This document shows, piece by piece, positions 25,575 through 34,320 of a stretch of 64,000 nucleotides of DNA (its first letter is position 1; each line of letters begins with the position of its first letter). The position numbers were made by a program, and so were the translations under genes. This DNA comes from Crocinitomix sp044361315 (GTDB lineage: Bacteria; Bacteroidota; Bacteroidia; Flavobacteriales_D; Crocinitomicaceae), in assembly GCA_044361315.1 (NCBI GenBank), contig JBIKJA010000012.1, positions 74,812-138,811 on the forward strand, given 5' to 3'. A model generated the notes under the pieces. The model did not search any database. It saw only the letters and a program-made list of their open reading frames with translations, and was not told the DNA's origin.

Positions 25575-26482
25575 GGATCAAATATAAAAAGGATTATCAA
25601 AGTTATTTAAAAATTGAAAAATCTTTATCAGAGAATAGTATTTTAGCCTATCTCCGAGATTACGAAAAATTAACTGATTTTCTTGAAATTACTGGTTCTG
25701 AAAAGTCGCCCAAAGAAATTGAGTTGGAAGATTTGCAGAGTTTGATTCGATGGATTAGTGAAATGGGCATCGCAGCGAGATCACAGGCACGAATTATCTC
25801 AGGATTGCGTAATTTTTTCTTTTATTTGATTATTGAAGATGAAATCGAAACTGATCCAACCGAATTGTTAGAATTGCCAAAAATTGGAAAAAAATTGCCC
25901 GAAGTTTTGGAAAAAGATGAAATAGACGCTCTTATCGCTGTCATCGATGTTTCAAAACCTGAAGGGCATCGGAATAGAGCAATCATTGAAACCTTGTACA
26001 GTTGTGGCTTGCGTGTAAGCGAACTCACAGGATTAAAAATTACGAATTTATATTTTGACGAAGGTTTTGTTCGGGTGATTGGGAAAGGTAATAAAGAAAG
26101 GCTAGTACCTTTAAGCGAATCGGTTGAAAAAGAAGTGGCACTTTATGTAAACCACATTCGAATTCATCAAGATATTAAGGCTGGTGACGAAGATATTTTA
26201 TTCCTTAACAGAAGAGGAGGAAAGTTAACCCGCGTAATGATTTTTACCATTGTCAAACAATTGGCAGAAGCCATTGGATTAAAAAAAACAATCAGTCCGC
26301 ATACGTTTCGACACTCATTCGCAACGCACATGGTTGAAAATGGAGCAAATTTGAGGGCAATTCAAGAAATGTTAGGGCACGAATCAATTAGTACAACAGA
26401 AATTTACACACATTTAAGTGATGAGCTTTTAAAAGAGGCAATTACATCTTATCATCCGAGGAATCAAGAAATGAAAATGTAG
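25562..26482 (+). CDS. xerD: Site-specific tyrosine recombinase XerD/XerC
   Basis: 306 residues from the TTG at 25562. The family N-terminus WIKYKKDYQSYLKIEKSLSE follows within four residues and no ATG is available in frame; upstream open frame overlaps aroQ and is not used. Catalytic set: Arg in CGLRVSELTGL, Lys in GKGNKERLVPL, HxxR in SPHTFRHSFATHM, His in LGHESISTTEIYTH with the nucleophile Tyr. It resolves chromosome dimers at dif with a partner recombinase. The exact XerC/XerD name is tentative. Its start overlaps the start of divergent aroQ by 13 bases. Confidence 0.92.
   Translation: MHHSWIKYKKDYQSYLKIEKSLSENSILAYLRDYEKLTDFLEITGSEKSPKEIELEDLQSLIRWISEMGIAARSQARIISGLRNFFFYLIIEDEIETDPTELLELPKIGKKLPEVLEKDEIDALIAVIDVSKPEGHRNRAIIETLYSCGLRVSELTGLKITNLYFDEGFVRVIGKGNKERLVPLSESVEKEVALYVNHIRIHQDIKAGDEDILFLNRRGGKLTRVMIFTIVKQLAEAIGLKKTISPHTFRHSFATHMVENGANLRAIQEMLGHESISTTEIYTHLSDELLKEAITSYHPRNQEMKM
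25579..25586 (-). promoter_or_regulatory. -7 promoter box of aroQ
   Basis: Minus-strand TATATTTG, a perfect TAnnTTTG match, then ATCC, then the aroQ ATG. The box lies within the first codons of the opposing xerD gene. Confidence 0.65.
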
Positions 26483-26514
26483 GGTTTAGGCACGGGATTT
26501 GAGATTTTAGGAAT

Positions 26515-27489
26515 GTGGGTGGATGGTCGAATAAAAAGCCATGGTTGAATTCCCTAGATATTTCGCAAAACGTAAATAGATTACGGTCTGAGGATGCTCC
26601 TTTGCATAAAAAAATAAATTTTATGTTAAAAGGAATCAGTACGTATGAATTCAGGACCCAGTTTAAAACCGCAGATGATTGTTACGCTTATTTGTTTGAT
26701 TTAAAGTGGAAAAACGGTTATAAATGTTCGAAATGTGGACACAACAAATCGTATAAAGGTCGAACGAAATGGTATTTACGGTGTGCAAGGTGTAAATATG
26801 ACGAATCTGTCAAGTCGAACAACCTGTTTCACAAAATGAAATTGCCGATTTTAAAGGCGTTTGAGATTATGCACATGCTCAGTAATCGAAAAAAGGGGAT
26901 GTCGGCGTTGGAAATTGCAAAAACCTATTCGATTAACCCAAATACAGCGAGTTTATTGCGAAAAAAGGTGCAAACAGGAATGTTTAGCAGTGGAAAAAAC
27001 CAATTAAAAGGGAAGGTTTTTGTCAATGAATTTGTCACCAATAAAAGAAGTTCCAAAAGAAAACCGGCTAAGGTGGTTCTAGGCTGTGAGGTAGTTCGTC
27101 ATAAAGGAAAAATGACGCTAGGAAACGGGTATGCAAAGGTGATGAAAGATTACGAAAAACAAGAATTATCCACTTTTTTTAGAGAAAAAATTGATGAAAG
27201 GGCGAAGGTGAAAACTGAGAGACGGGCGAATTATCAACCCATTGCCAATTTTTACGACCTCGATCAATTAAAGTCGAAAGGAGGAGTGAATTTTAAAGAA
27301 ATCAACATCTTGAAAATGCTTATAAATGGTTGGATCAAAGGGATTCATCACCATGTTTCAAAAGAATACCTCCAGAATTATTTGAACGAATTCTTTTTTA
27401 AATTCAACCGAAAAGCGCATCCAAAAACGAGTTTCAACAAATTAATCGAAAATTTTATGTCATCAAAACCATTGTATTTTCAGTATTAG
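26515..27489 (+). CDS. IS1595-family transposase-like protein with substituted catalytic positions
   Basis: Open frame of 324 residues from a GTG; the ATG at 26623 (MLKGISTYEFRTQFKTADDC) is a likelier start. An N-terminal zinc ribbon (CSKCGHNKSYKGRTKWYLRC, then CKYDE) and the tail GIHHHVSKEYLQNYLNEFFF identify the IS1595/ISXO2 type. Family members have VDEF as the first catalytic motif; here it reads VNEF. The second, usually TDG, appears as TER. No flanking inverted repeats were evident, so this is an immobile transposase or a domesticated derivative. It stands between xerD and ribD on the same strand. Confidence 0.75.
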   Translation: MGGWSNKKPWLNSLDISQNVNRLRSEDAPLHKKINFMLKGISTYEFRTQFKTADDCYAYLFDLKWKNGYKCSKCGHNKSYKGRTKWYLRCARCKYDESVKSNNLFHKMKLPILKAFEIMHMLSNRKKGMSALEIAKTYSINPNTASLLRKKVQTGMFSSGKNQLKGKVFVNEFVTNKRSSKRKPAKVVLGCEVVRHKGKMTLGNGYAKVMKDYEKQELSTFFREKIDERAKVKTERRANYQPIANFYDLDQLKSKGGVNFKEINILKMLINGWIKGIHHHVSKEYLQNYLNEFFFKFNRKAHPKTSFNKLIENFMSSKPLYFQY

Positions 27490-27540
27490 GCGAAGTATGT
27501 GGGGAATTCAAATTTGATTTTTTTTGACTAAATTTAACCC

Positions 27541-28578
27541 ATGACAATGGACGAAGAATATATGATGCAGTGCATCCAATTGGCCAAGCAGGGCAAGGGT
27601 TATGTGGCTCCGAATCCCATGGTTGGTTCGGTGGTAGTTTATCAAAACGAAATCGTAGGTTCTGGTTACCATCAAATTTACGGTGGTCCACATGCCGAAG
27701 TGAATGCAATTGCGGCAGTGTTAGATAGGGCAATTTTAAGTAAATCAACGATATACATCAATCTTGAACCATGCGCACATTTTGGGAAAACGCCACCCTG
27801 TGCCGATTTAATTATTGCTTCTCAGATACCAAGGGTGGTGGTAGGTTGTATTGATTCATATTCGGAAGTAGCGGGGAAGGGAATTGAGAAAATGCGGGCC
27901 GCAGGCATTGAGGTGCTGGTTGGGGTATTGGAAGAGCAATGCCTCGAATTAAATCGTCGTTTTTTTACATTTCACAATCAGAAACGACCTTATGTGATTT
28001 TAAAATGGGCGCAGTCTGCGGATGGATTTATGGATGTTGAGCGTGGTCAAAAAGATGTTGGTGTTAAATGGTTGACTCAACCTGCCACTAAAAAATTGGT
28101 TCATCAGTGGCGACATGAGGAGGCAGGAATTTTGGTAGGTAAAAACACCATTCATAACGATAATCCGCAGTTAACATGCCGCGAATTTGAAGGGAATTCA
28201 CCAGTGAGATTGGTGATTGATCCAAAGATGCGACTTGATTTTGGTGCTTATCATGTCGGTGATCGTTCTGTTCAGACCTATATTTTGACTGAAAGAGACG
28301 TTGTTTCGAGTGGAAAATTAAAATTTGTAACGCCTTCTGATTTTTCAATTCAAGAAATTTTGGCTAAATTGCACGAATTACAAATTCAATCCATTCTAGT
28401 TGAAGGAGGTAAAAAAACGTTAGAAAACTTTATTGAATCCGGAATTTGGGATGAGGCCAGAATTTTAACTGGCACCGGTCGCCTTAACAAAGGAATTGAA
28501 GCACCGAAATTGGCGGGGGCATTAAAATTGGAATTTAATTACGGCATAGATCAAATTAAAATAATTAAACATGATTAA
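27541..28578 (+). CDS. ribD: Bifunctional riboflavin biosynthesis deaminase/reductase RibD
   Basis: 345 residues. N-terminal cytidine-deaminase-type domain (1-145) with zinc ligands in GGPHAEVNAI and NLEPCAHFGKTPPCADLI. C-terminal NADPH-dependent reductase (150-345) with the typical RPYVILKWAQSADGFMDV entry and LVEGGKKTLENFI. It performs the second and third steps of riboflavin synthesis. TAAATTTA followed by four bases precedes the ATG at 27541, one base short of the promoter consensus; an alternative ATG lies two codons on. It overlaps the next gene by eight bases. Confidence 0.96.
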   Translation: MTMDEEYMMQCIQLAKQGKGYVAPNPMVGSVVVYQNEIVGSGYHQIYGGPHAEVNAIAAVLDRAILSKSTIYINLEPCAHFGKTPPCADLIIASQIPRVVVGCIDSYSEVAGKGIEKMRAAGIEVLVGVLEEQCLELNRRFFTFHNQKRPYVILKWAQSADGFMDVERGQKDVGVKWLTQPATKKLVHQWRHEEAGILVGKNTIHNDNPQLTCREFEGNSPVRLVIDPKMRLDFGAYHVGDRSVQTYILTERDVVSSGKLKFVTPSDFSIQEILAKLHELQIQSILVEGGKKTLENFIESGIWDEARILTGTGRLNKGIEAPKLAGALKLEFNYGIDQIKIIKHD

Positions 28579-29434
28579 CCTTATCTTAGGAATACTCTTT
28601 TTTAACCTAATTCTTATTTTATTTAAATTGTTTGATCGCTACAAAGTGGACAATTTACAAGCAATTGTGGTTAATTATTTGGTGGCTGGTTTTTGTGGAT
28701 TTCAATTCTCAGGACTAACAATTTCAACCCAAGAACTCATCCAGCTCGATTGGTTATATATCGCCTTTATGATCGGTTCTATATTTGTGATTGTCTTTAA
28801 TATGGTTGCAACTGGTGCTCAAAAAATAGGCATGGCGATCACCACTGTTGCAAATAAAATGTCCGTTATTTTACCAGTGATTGCCAGTTTTTTTCTTTAT
28901 GGAGATAAAATTACTTTGCTCAAAATCGGAGGAATTATTTTAGCCTTAATTGGGGTGTATTTGAGTACGATGAATGGTAAAAAGTTGAATTTTGATCGTT
29001 CATATTTATGGCTCTTAGCCCTTGTTTTTTTTGGGCAAGGGGTAGCAGATATCTTATTTAATTATGCCCAAGAAATTTATGTGGAACCGACAGAAGCTGA
29101 GATTTTTATTGCCATGTTATTTTTCGCGGCATTCGTGACAGGATCGTTGATATTAATAACAAAAGTAATTCAGAAAAAGGAGAAATTGAGGGCAAAGAAT
29201 CTTCTTTGGGGCATTGCATTAGGAATCCCAAATTACCTTACTGTTTTTTATTTTTTCAAGGCCTTAGAAAGTGATTTTATGGTAAGTTCACAGGTTTATC
29301 CAATTTTAAATATGGGCGTAATTGTGATGTCTGCTATCACGGGATTTTTGTTATTTAGAGAAAAACTATCAACTAGAAATTGGATAGGAATTGGTCTTTC
29401 TGTGGTCGCAATTGCGGCCATTAGTTTGGGTTAA
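28571..29434 (+). CDS. EamA/DMT-superfamily transporter
   Basis: 287 residues, ten predicted membrane helices arranged as two EamA repeats (first half ending IGGIILALIGVYLSTMNGKK, second ending STRNWIGIGLSVVAIAAISL). Drug/metabolite or nucleotide-sugar transport in the inner membrane; the substrate is unknown. It overlaps ribD by eight bases, so it is translationally coupled, hinting at a link to riboflavin or related metabolites, though this is inference. Confidence 0.9.
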   Translation: MINLILGILFFNLILILFKLFDRYKVDNLQAIVVNYLVAGFCGFQFSGLTISTQELIQLDWLYIAFMIGSIFVIVFNMVATGAQKIGMAITTVANKMSVILPVIASFFLYGDKITLLKIGGIILALIGVYLSTMNGKKLNFDRSYLWLLALVFFGQGVADILFNYAQEIYVEPTEAEIFIAMLFFAAFVTGSLILITKVIQKKEKLRAKNLLWGIALGIPNYLTVFYFFKALESDFMVSSQVYPILNMGVIVMSAITGFLLFREKLSTRNWIGIGLSVVAIAAISLG

Positions 29435-29455
29435 TTCATTAATTAAGAGACACAA

Positions 29456-30265
29456 GTGAGAAATAGAAATATTTTTATCATCGGGTTTGTTATATTTTTA
29501 GGATGTTCGGAACAACAAAGCTCAGACGCGGAGAACCAAACTCAATCAACAGATTCCTTAACCACGGTTATTGTTGATAAAGGAATTAAACGTCCGGTGA
29601 CAATTGAATTTCCATCTCTAGATGGACTTTCTATCAATTCAGGTTTAGTCGAAATAGATCCGAAGGCCCCAAGTATTTTGCTGTGTCATCAAGCAGGATA
29701 TAATTTGCATGAGTATGACGAGATGATTCCACGTTTAAATGAGCTTGGATTTAATTGTTTAGCAATCGATCAACGGTCGGGTGGAGTCCTTTTTGATCTT
29801 GTAAATCGAACGGCAGATCGTGCAATTTCAGAAAATTTGCCTGTGGACTATTTGAGTGCCGAGCAAGATATAGCGGCAGGAATTAATTATCTTTTTGCAA
29901 AATATGAACAACCAATAATTGTATGGGGAAGTTCTTATTCGGCCGCACTTGCACTTCATCTGTGTCAAAATAATGGAAAAGTCAAAGCAGTCATCGCCTT
30001 TAGTCCCGATGATTATTTTGGAGAGAATAAGCCTAGCCTTTCGTCTGTCTTAAAGAATTACAAAAAACCATTTTTCATCACTTCTTCAAAAAGAGAAGGA
30101 AAGACAATTAGTAAATGGTTTCAGTCGAATCAATTGACCGATAATCAAGTACATTTTATTCCCCAAGGCAATGGTAAACATGGTTCAAGAGTTTTGTGGA
30201 AGGAAAATCCGGATCACGAAGAGTATTGGAAAGCAATTGAATCTTTCTTGAATTCAATTAAATAA
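29456..30265 (+). CDS. Alpha/beta-hydrolase lipoprotein
   Basis: 269 residues with a GTG start. Signal peptide with lipobox IFLGC at about residues 12-16. The alpha/beta-hydrolase fold shows LLCHQAGYNLHEYDEMI (oxyanion region), AIDQRSGG, nucleophile elbow WGSSYSAALAL (Ser) and a C-terminal HGS His. The layout resembles dienelactone-hydrolase-like enzymes. The substrate is unknown. It follows the DMT transporter by 21 bases and may belong to the same transcript. Confidence 0.85.
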   Translation: MRNRNIFIIGFVIFLGCSEQQSSDAENQTQSTDSLTTVIVDKGIKRPVTIEFPSLDGLSINSGLVEIDPKAPSILLCHQAGYNLHEYDEMIPRLNELGFNCLAIDQRSGGVLFDLVNRTADRAISENLPVDYLSAEQDIAAGINYLFAKYEQPIIVWGSSYSAALALHLCQNNGKVKAVIAFSPDDYFGENKPSLSSVLKNYKKPFFITSSKREGKTISKWFQSNQLTDNQVHFIPQGNGKHGSRVLWKENPDHEEYWKAIESFLNSIK

Positions 30266-30305
30266 TACCAACAGTCCGATAATTTCATGGACAAAACGAA
30301 CATCT

Positions 30306-30593
30306 TTACTCTCGAAACAGCCGTTTGTCAGCAATAAACGTCCCTAGTGGTATCAATGATGCGACTAATGCCCAAAAACATTTATTTAATGACCATTTTA
30401 ATTGAAATGTCACCAATAAAACGAAAAATACATAAAGTGTGAACAAAAGTCCATGAGCCAAACCGGTCGAATATATGAAATCTGGTTTGTCCCAAATATA
30501 TTTTAATGGCATGGCAATTAGCAATAAAACGAGATAAGAAATGCCTTCTAAAAATCCGATGATTCGGAGTAATCCTAAATTGGTTTTAAACAT
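30306..30593 (-). CDS. DUF3817 membrane protein
   Basis: 95 residues with three predicted helices. LRIIGFLEGISYLVLLLIAM and LAHGLLFTLYVFFVLL are the DUF3817 pattern, a small inner-membrane protein of unknown role common in Bacteroidota. Downstream of the MarR regulator on the same strand with an 80-base gap. Confidence 0.85.
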   Translation of the reverse strand: MFKTNLGLLRIIGFLEGISYLVLLLIAMPLKYIWDKPDFIYSTGLAHGLLFTLYVFFVLLVTFQLKWSLNKCFWALVASLIPLGTFIADKRLFRE

Positions 30594-30673
30594 TTTTATT
30601 AATTATTGAGAGCTAAACATAACATTAATAGCAGAAATTTAGCTATGTATTTAGCTGATATTTATTAACATTT

Positions 30674-31141
30674 CTATTCCACAGTTGCTGTTTCAGTTCC
30701 ACGAAGTTTGTCTAAGAGATCGTTCATTATCCGAACTTCTTCGAGGCTGATGTGTTTTATTTTGGTGTCAAAAAAACTTGAGTTTGCTTCAATTCTTGTC
30801 AATAAATCAAGCCCCAAATCATTGATTAAAACATCTTTTTGACGTCTGTCTAATATATTGTTTTTAAGATTGATTAATTTTTTTTTGTACAAACGTGCAA
30901 TAATCCGACTAACATCTGAATTTCGTTCAATAAGTCGTTCTTTAATTAATCCAATGGATGCAGGATTCCCTTTTTGTCCTTTTAATATTCGAAGCACATT
31001 GTATTGCGTTGGCGTTATATCAAATGATTTTAACAATTCATGAAATGGTTCGTGCAAACGAGAAAAGGTGAGATAAAGATTCACCACCAATTTTTGGTAG
31101 TCATTTCTAAAACTCGAACGAAGTTCTTCTTCAATTTTCAT
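30674..31141 (-). CDS. MarR-family transcriptional regulator
   Basis: 155 residues. The winged helix lies at about 40-125: FDITPTQYNVLRILKGQKGN, then LIKERLIERNSDVSRIIARL and the wing KKKLINLKNNILDRRQKDVL. N- and C-terminal helices for dimerisation are present. Probably a repressor responsive to small phenolics or oxidants; the ligand is not deducible. The DUF3817 gene downstream is the nearest likely target. Confidence 0.93.
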   Translation of the reverse strand: MKIEEELRSSFRNDYQKLVVNLYLTFSRLHEPFHELLKSFDITPTQYNVLRILKGQKGNPASIGLIKERLIERNSDVSRIIARLYKKKLINLKNNILDRRQKDVLINDLGLDLLTRIEANSSFFDTKIKHISLEEVRIMNDLLDKLRGTETATVE

Positions 31142-31230
31142 AACAGTCTAACTAATGTATTTGCTTGAAAGTGAATAGGATTTATGTTTCGCAGCGCTTT
31201 CATAGCAAATTTAATAACCTTGATTTTGCT

Positions 31231-31719
31231 TTATTTTTTTTCCATTTCGCGGGCGGTTTCAAGTACTTTTTCTTTCAACGATTCTTTAAATAAGATAATT
31301 TTTTCCAATACGATCGGATTCGATGCACCTAAAATAGAGGCTGCTAAAATTCCAGCATTTTTTGCACCATTTAATGCGACTGTTGCCACAGGTATTCCTC
31401 CGGGCATTTGTAAGATAGATAAAATGGAGTCCCAACCATCAATCGAATTACTTGATTTTATTGGAACACCAATAACTGGTAAGGGAGTAATAGATGCCAT
31501 CATTCCTGGTAAATGGGCAGCTCCACCAGCACCAGCAATAATCACTTTTAAACCGCGCAAATGCGCCGATTTTCCGTATTCAAACATCCTTTCAGGAGTT
31601 CTGTGGGCTGAAACTACCGTGATTTCAAACTCAATTCCAAAATCTTTTAACACTTGTGCCGCTTCTTGCATAATCGGTAAGTCCGATTGACTCCCCATAA
31701 TAATTCCTACTTCAATCAT
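31231..31719 (-). CDS. purE: N5-carboxyaminoimidazole ribonucleotide mutase
   Basis: 162 residues. Converts N5-CAIR to CAIR in purine synthesis. Class I PurE motif GSQSDLPIMQEAAQVLKDFG with the phosphate-binding Ser, SAHRTPERM, and IAGAGGAAHLPGMMASITPL with the active-site His. It acts directly after PurK, encoded upstream in the same operon with an acyltransferase gene placed between. Confidence 0.97.
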   Translation of the reverse strand: MIEVGIIMGSQSDLPIMQEAAQVLKDFGIEFEITVVSAHRTPERMFEYGKSAHLRGLKVIIAGAGGAAHLPGMMASITPLPVIGVPIKSSNSIDGWDSILSILQMPGGIPVATVALNGAKNAGILAASILGASNPIVLEKIILFKESLKEKVLETAREMEKK

Positions 31720-31724
31720 ACGGT

Positions 31725-32747
31725 TTATTTTAAAGATGTGTATTCAATTCGTTTCGATATTTTAAGACTTGGTTTTTCTATACAAATGTAAATTAAATAA
31801 GCGCCCATCCAACTAAATAGTAAGGCAAATAATATCATCAGATAAGGTGCTTGGTGCCAAATTTGCCAATCGGTTGTGAAGTAGAGAAAATTTCCACCAC
31901 ACAGTCCGTGGATAAGATAATATGAATAGGAGATTTTCCCCGTCAATTTTAAAAATTTAGGAGGATTTGGCAACCAAAAAATCAAGACTAGTGCGACAAT
32001 TGTTACCACGAGGTCTTGTAATACGTAAAACATCCCTAAACTCAAAAAACATAAAATTAAAGGTAAAATATAACTCCATTTCCATCCTTTTTCGTGGAGA
32101 TAGAAACAAGAAATCCCTACTAAAAAATAAGGTGAATTCACAAGAAAGGTGTTGCTAGACTGAGTGTAAACTCCTAAAATTAAAAATATTACAGTAAATA
32201 GAATCAAAACCAAATAGTTTCTATTGATCAGTGGAAAAAGCAATCCAATCAACAAATAAAACTGTACTTCTACTTTGAGCGTTTCGAAAATTGGATTTAT
32301 CCAACCATTGTCTGAGAAATAAGTACTTAAATCCGCATTTGACCCAATAAAATCTACAGCAAACGTCGCATTTGCGAAAATATTTTTAACCTGTAAATCA
32401 AAAGGAATCCCCCAAAGAAATCGATTTAAGACAAACGAAACCAATAAAATCAACCCAATGGTGACATAGTAGGGAGGAAGAAGTCGTACAAATCTTTTTG
32501 CTAAATACTTGAAATAATGAGTGATTTGATAACGTGAATGATACAAGGAGTAAGTGATAATAAATCCAGAAACCACATAAAAAATTTCTACTCCCTGGGC
32601 ACCGTATTCAAAAAAGGTGCGAACTTTTGCATTATCAATTATATTAATCCCACCACTGTTATGATTGGTAAAATGATAAATGGCTACCGCTAACGCAGCA
32701 ATTGCTCGAATTGATTCAATGTGGTAAAGCCGTTTATTCGTTTCCAA
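31725..32747 (-). CDS. Acyltransferase family 3 membrane protein
   Basis: 340 residues with about ten hydrophobic helices. The acyltransferase-3 signature opens YHIESIRAIAALAVAIYHFT (catalytic His in IYHF), and FEYGAQGVEIFYVVSGFIIT is the second conserved block. It would O-acylate a surface polysaccharide or lipid in the inner membrane. It overlaps the end of purK by 14 bases and stops five bases before purE, so it is embedded in the purine operon without an obvious functional tie. Confidence 0.92.
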   Translation of the reverse strand: METNKRLYHIESIRAIAALAVAIYHFTNHNSGGINIIDNAKVRTFFEYGAQGVEIFYVVSGFIITYSLYHSRYQITHYFKYLAKRFVRLLPPYYVTIGLILLVSFVLNRFLWGIPFDLQVKNIFANATFAVDFIGSNADLSTYFSDNGWINPIFETLKVEVQFYLLIGLLFPLINRNYLVLILFTVIFLILGVYTQSSNTFLVNSPYFLVGISCFYLHEKGWKWSYILPLILCFLSLGMFYVLQDLVVTIVALVLIFWLPNPPKFLKLTGKISYSYYLIHGLCGGNFLYFTTDWQIWHQAPYLMILFALLFSWMGAYLIYICIEKPSLKISKRIEYTSLK

Positions 32748-33882
32748 TTACTTTGAGCGTTTCTTTAACTTTTAATGCGATCTTTTTTGCTTCTTCTAAC
32801 GACTTGTTTAAAACAGTCACGTGACCCATTTTACGGAAAGGTTTTGTTTCATTTTTTCCATACAAATGTGGGTAAACACCTTCCCAAGATACGATTTCTT
32901 CGATTCCCTGATAAATAACTGGGCCGAAAAAGTTTTTCTCCCCCAACAAATTAATCATTACCGAGGGAGATATTGCTGCGGTTGAGCCCAATGGAAGGTT
33001 TAGAATCGAACGTAAATGTTGCTCGTATTGTGAGGTGAAATTTGCTTCGATGGTTTGATGTCCGCTATTGTGAGGACGCGGGGCAACTTCGTTTACTAAT
33101 ATTTTTCCATCCTTGGTTAAAAAGAGTTCAACTGCAAGAATTCCAACCATGCCTAATTTATCAATGATTTCTTCTGCAATTAAACGGGCTTCCTTTTCGA
33201 GACTTTCAGATACTGCCGCTGGTGCAAATAAAAATTCAACCAAATTTGCTTCTGGGTTAAATTTTAATTCGACAATTGGATAGGAACAAGTTTGCCCATT
33301 TTCATTTCGTGCAACAATGACAGACAGTTCTTTTTCAAAGTCAATAAATTTTTCTAAGACGCTGCCACCTTCAAAACTTTTATTAAAATCCGCAACGGTG
33401 TTCATGGCTTGTACCCCTTTGCCATCATAACCCCCAGTGCGAGATTTTTGCATAAAAGGCAAAAAGTCTTGGTGATCTTTAAGATCCGATTTATCAGAAA
33501 TTAATCGAAATGGTGCCGATGGAATTTGATGTTGGTGATAAAATTCTTTTTGAAGTCCTTTGTCTTGAATTAACCGAATTACGTTTGGCTGCGGATATAT
33601 TTTAACACCTTCTTTTTCCAATTGTTCAAGTGCATCCACATTTACATGCTCAATTTCAATGGTTAAGACTGATTTGTTTTTTCCGAAATTGTACACGGTA
33701 TCGAAATCTAATAGACTCCCCAAGGTAAATTCGTGGGCTATTCTCGAAGAAGGTGCTTCAGGATCAGGATCTAGAATATGAACACAAATATCAAAATTTA
33801 ATGCTTCTTGAATGAACATGCGGCCTAATTGACCACCTCCTAAAATTCCTACAATCCGCCCAGCTTGATAATCACTTTTCAT
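32734..33882 (-). CDS. purK: 5-(carboxyamino)imidazole ribonucleotide synthase
   Basis: 382 residues, normal PurK length. ATP-grasp enzyme that carboxylates AIR to N5-CAIR. N-terminus IVGILGGGQLGRMFIQEALN, the ATP-grasp stretch KSRTGGYDGKGVQAM, VLEKFIDFEKELSVIVARN and NEVAPRPHNSGHQTIEANFT with the metal-binding Glu/Asn. First gene of a purK-acyltransferase-purE operon. Confidence 0.97.
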   Translation of the reverse strand: MKSDYQAGRIVGILGGGQLGRMFIQEALNFDICVHILDPDPEAPSSRIAHEFTLGSLLDFDTVYNFGKNKSVLTIEIEHVNVDALEQLEKEGVKIYPQPNVIRLIQDKGLQKEFYHQHQIPSAPFRLISDKSDLKDHQDFLPFMQKSRTGGYDGKGVQAMNTVADFNKSFEGGSVLEKFIDFEKELSVIVARNENGQTCSYPIVELKFNPEANLVEFLFAPAAVSESLEKEARLIAEEIIDKLGMVGILAVELFLTKDGKILVNEVAPRPHNSGHQTIEANFTSQYEQHLRSILNLPLGSTAAISPSVMINLLGEKNFFGPVIYQGIEEIVSWEGVYPHLYGKNETKPFRKMGHVTVLNKSLEEAKKIALKVKETLKVIGNE

Positions 33883-33931
33883 ACCTAAACTTAAATCTAA
33901 TCAATACTCCTAATGATTTCCTTAATGAAAC

Positions 33932-33964
33932 AAAAAAAGCCCCTCGATTTTTAATCGAGAAGCT
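33932..33964 (-). terminator. Intrinsic terminator of rpmH
   Basis: In minus-strand RNA AGCTTCTCGAT pairs with ATCGAGGGGCT with a small internal mismatch around a TAAAA loop, followed by a seven-T run. Confidence 0.85.
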
Positions 33965-33987
33965 CTAAATATGCTATCAATTGCAGA

Positions 33988-34149
33988 TTAACGTTTCGCT
34001 AATCGCTCAGAAGAAACTGAAAGTTTTTTTCTTCCTTTTCTTCTTCTTGCACTGAGAACAGCTCTTCCACTTTTAGTAGCCATTCTGCTTCTAAAACCGT
34101 GCTTGTTTCTTCTTTTTCTTACTGATGGTTGAAATGTTCTTTTGCTCAT
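33988..34149 (-). CDS. rpmH: 50S ribosomal protein L34
   Basis: 53 residues, strongly basic. MSKRTFQPSVRKRRNKHGFR followed by SRMATKSGRAVLSARRRKGR and KKLSVSSERLAKR is an unmistakable L34, with the slightly longer C-terminal tail typical of Bacteroidota. It has a perfect -7 box 53 bases upstream and its own terminator, so it is a monocistronic unit here. dnaA and rnpA, neighbours of rpmH in many bacteria, are absent. Confidence 0.98.
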   Translation of the reverse strand: MSKRTFQPSVRKRRNKHGFRSRMATKSGRAVLSARRRKGRKKLSVSSERLAKR

Positions 34150-34202
34150 CTCTGCAAATATTATATCTTCTTAATAATTCAATTCTGCCCCAGTTGGGTT
34201 GG

Positions 34203-34210
34203 CAAAGATA
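34203..34210 (-). promoter_or_regulatory. -7 promoter box of rpmH
   Basis: Minus-strand TATCTTTG, perfect consensus, with a leader of about 50 bases before the ATG. Confidence 0.75.
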
Positions 34211-34296
34211 CAACAATTAAATCGTCTACAAAGCATTCCTGAAAAAAAAATCTAAAAATATGTTTCAACTATGACAAATTTAACTGGTTATCAGGT

Positions 34297-34304
34297 TACT
34301 TTTG
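34297..34304 (+). promoter_or_regulatory. -7 promoter box of the ABC transporter gene
   Basis: TACTTTTG, perfect TAnnTTTG match, 16 bases before the ATG at 34321. Confidence 0.65.
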
Positions 34305-34320
34305 TATAAAATTTTATAGA

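Noticed and set aside
31184..31690. 168-residue plus-strand open frame
   Set aside because: Exact antisense of purE, which has an unmistakable protein family match.
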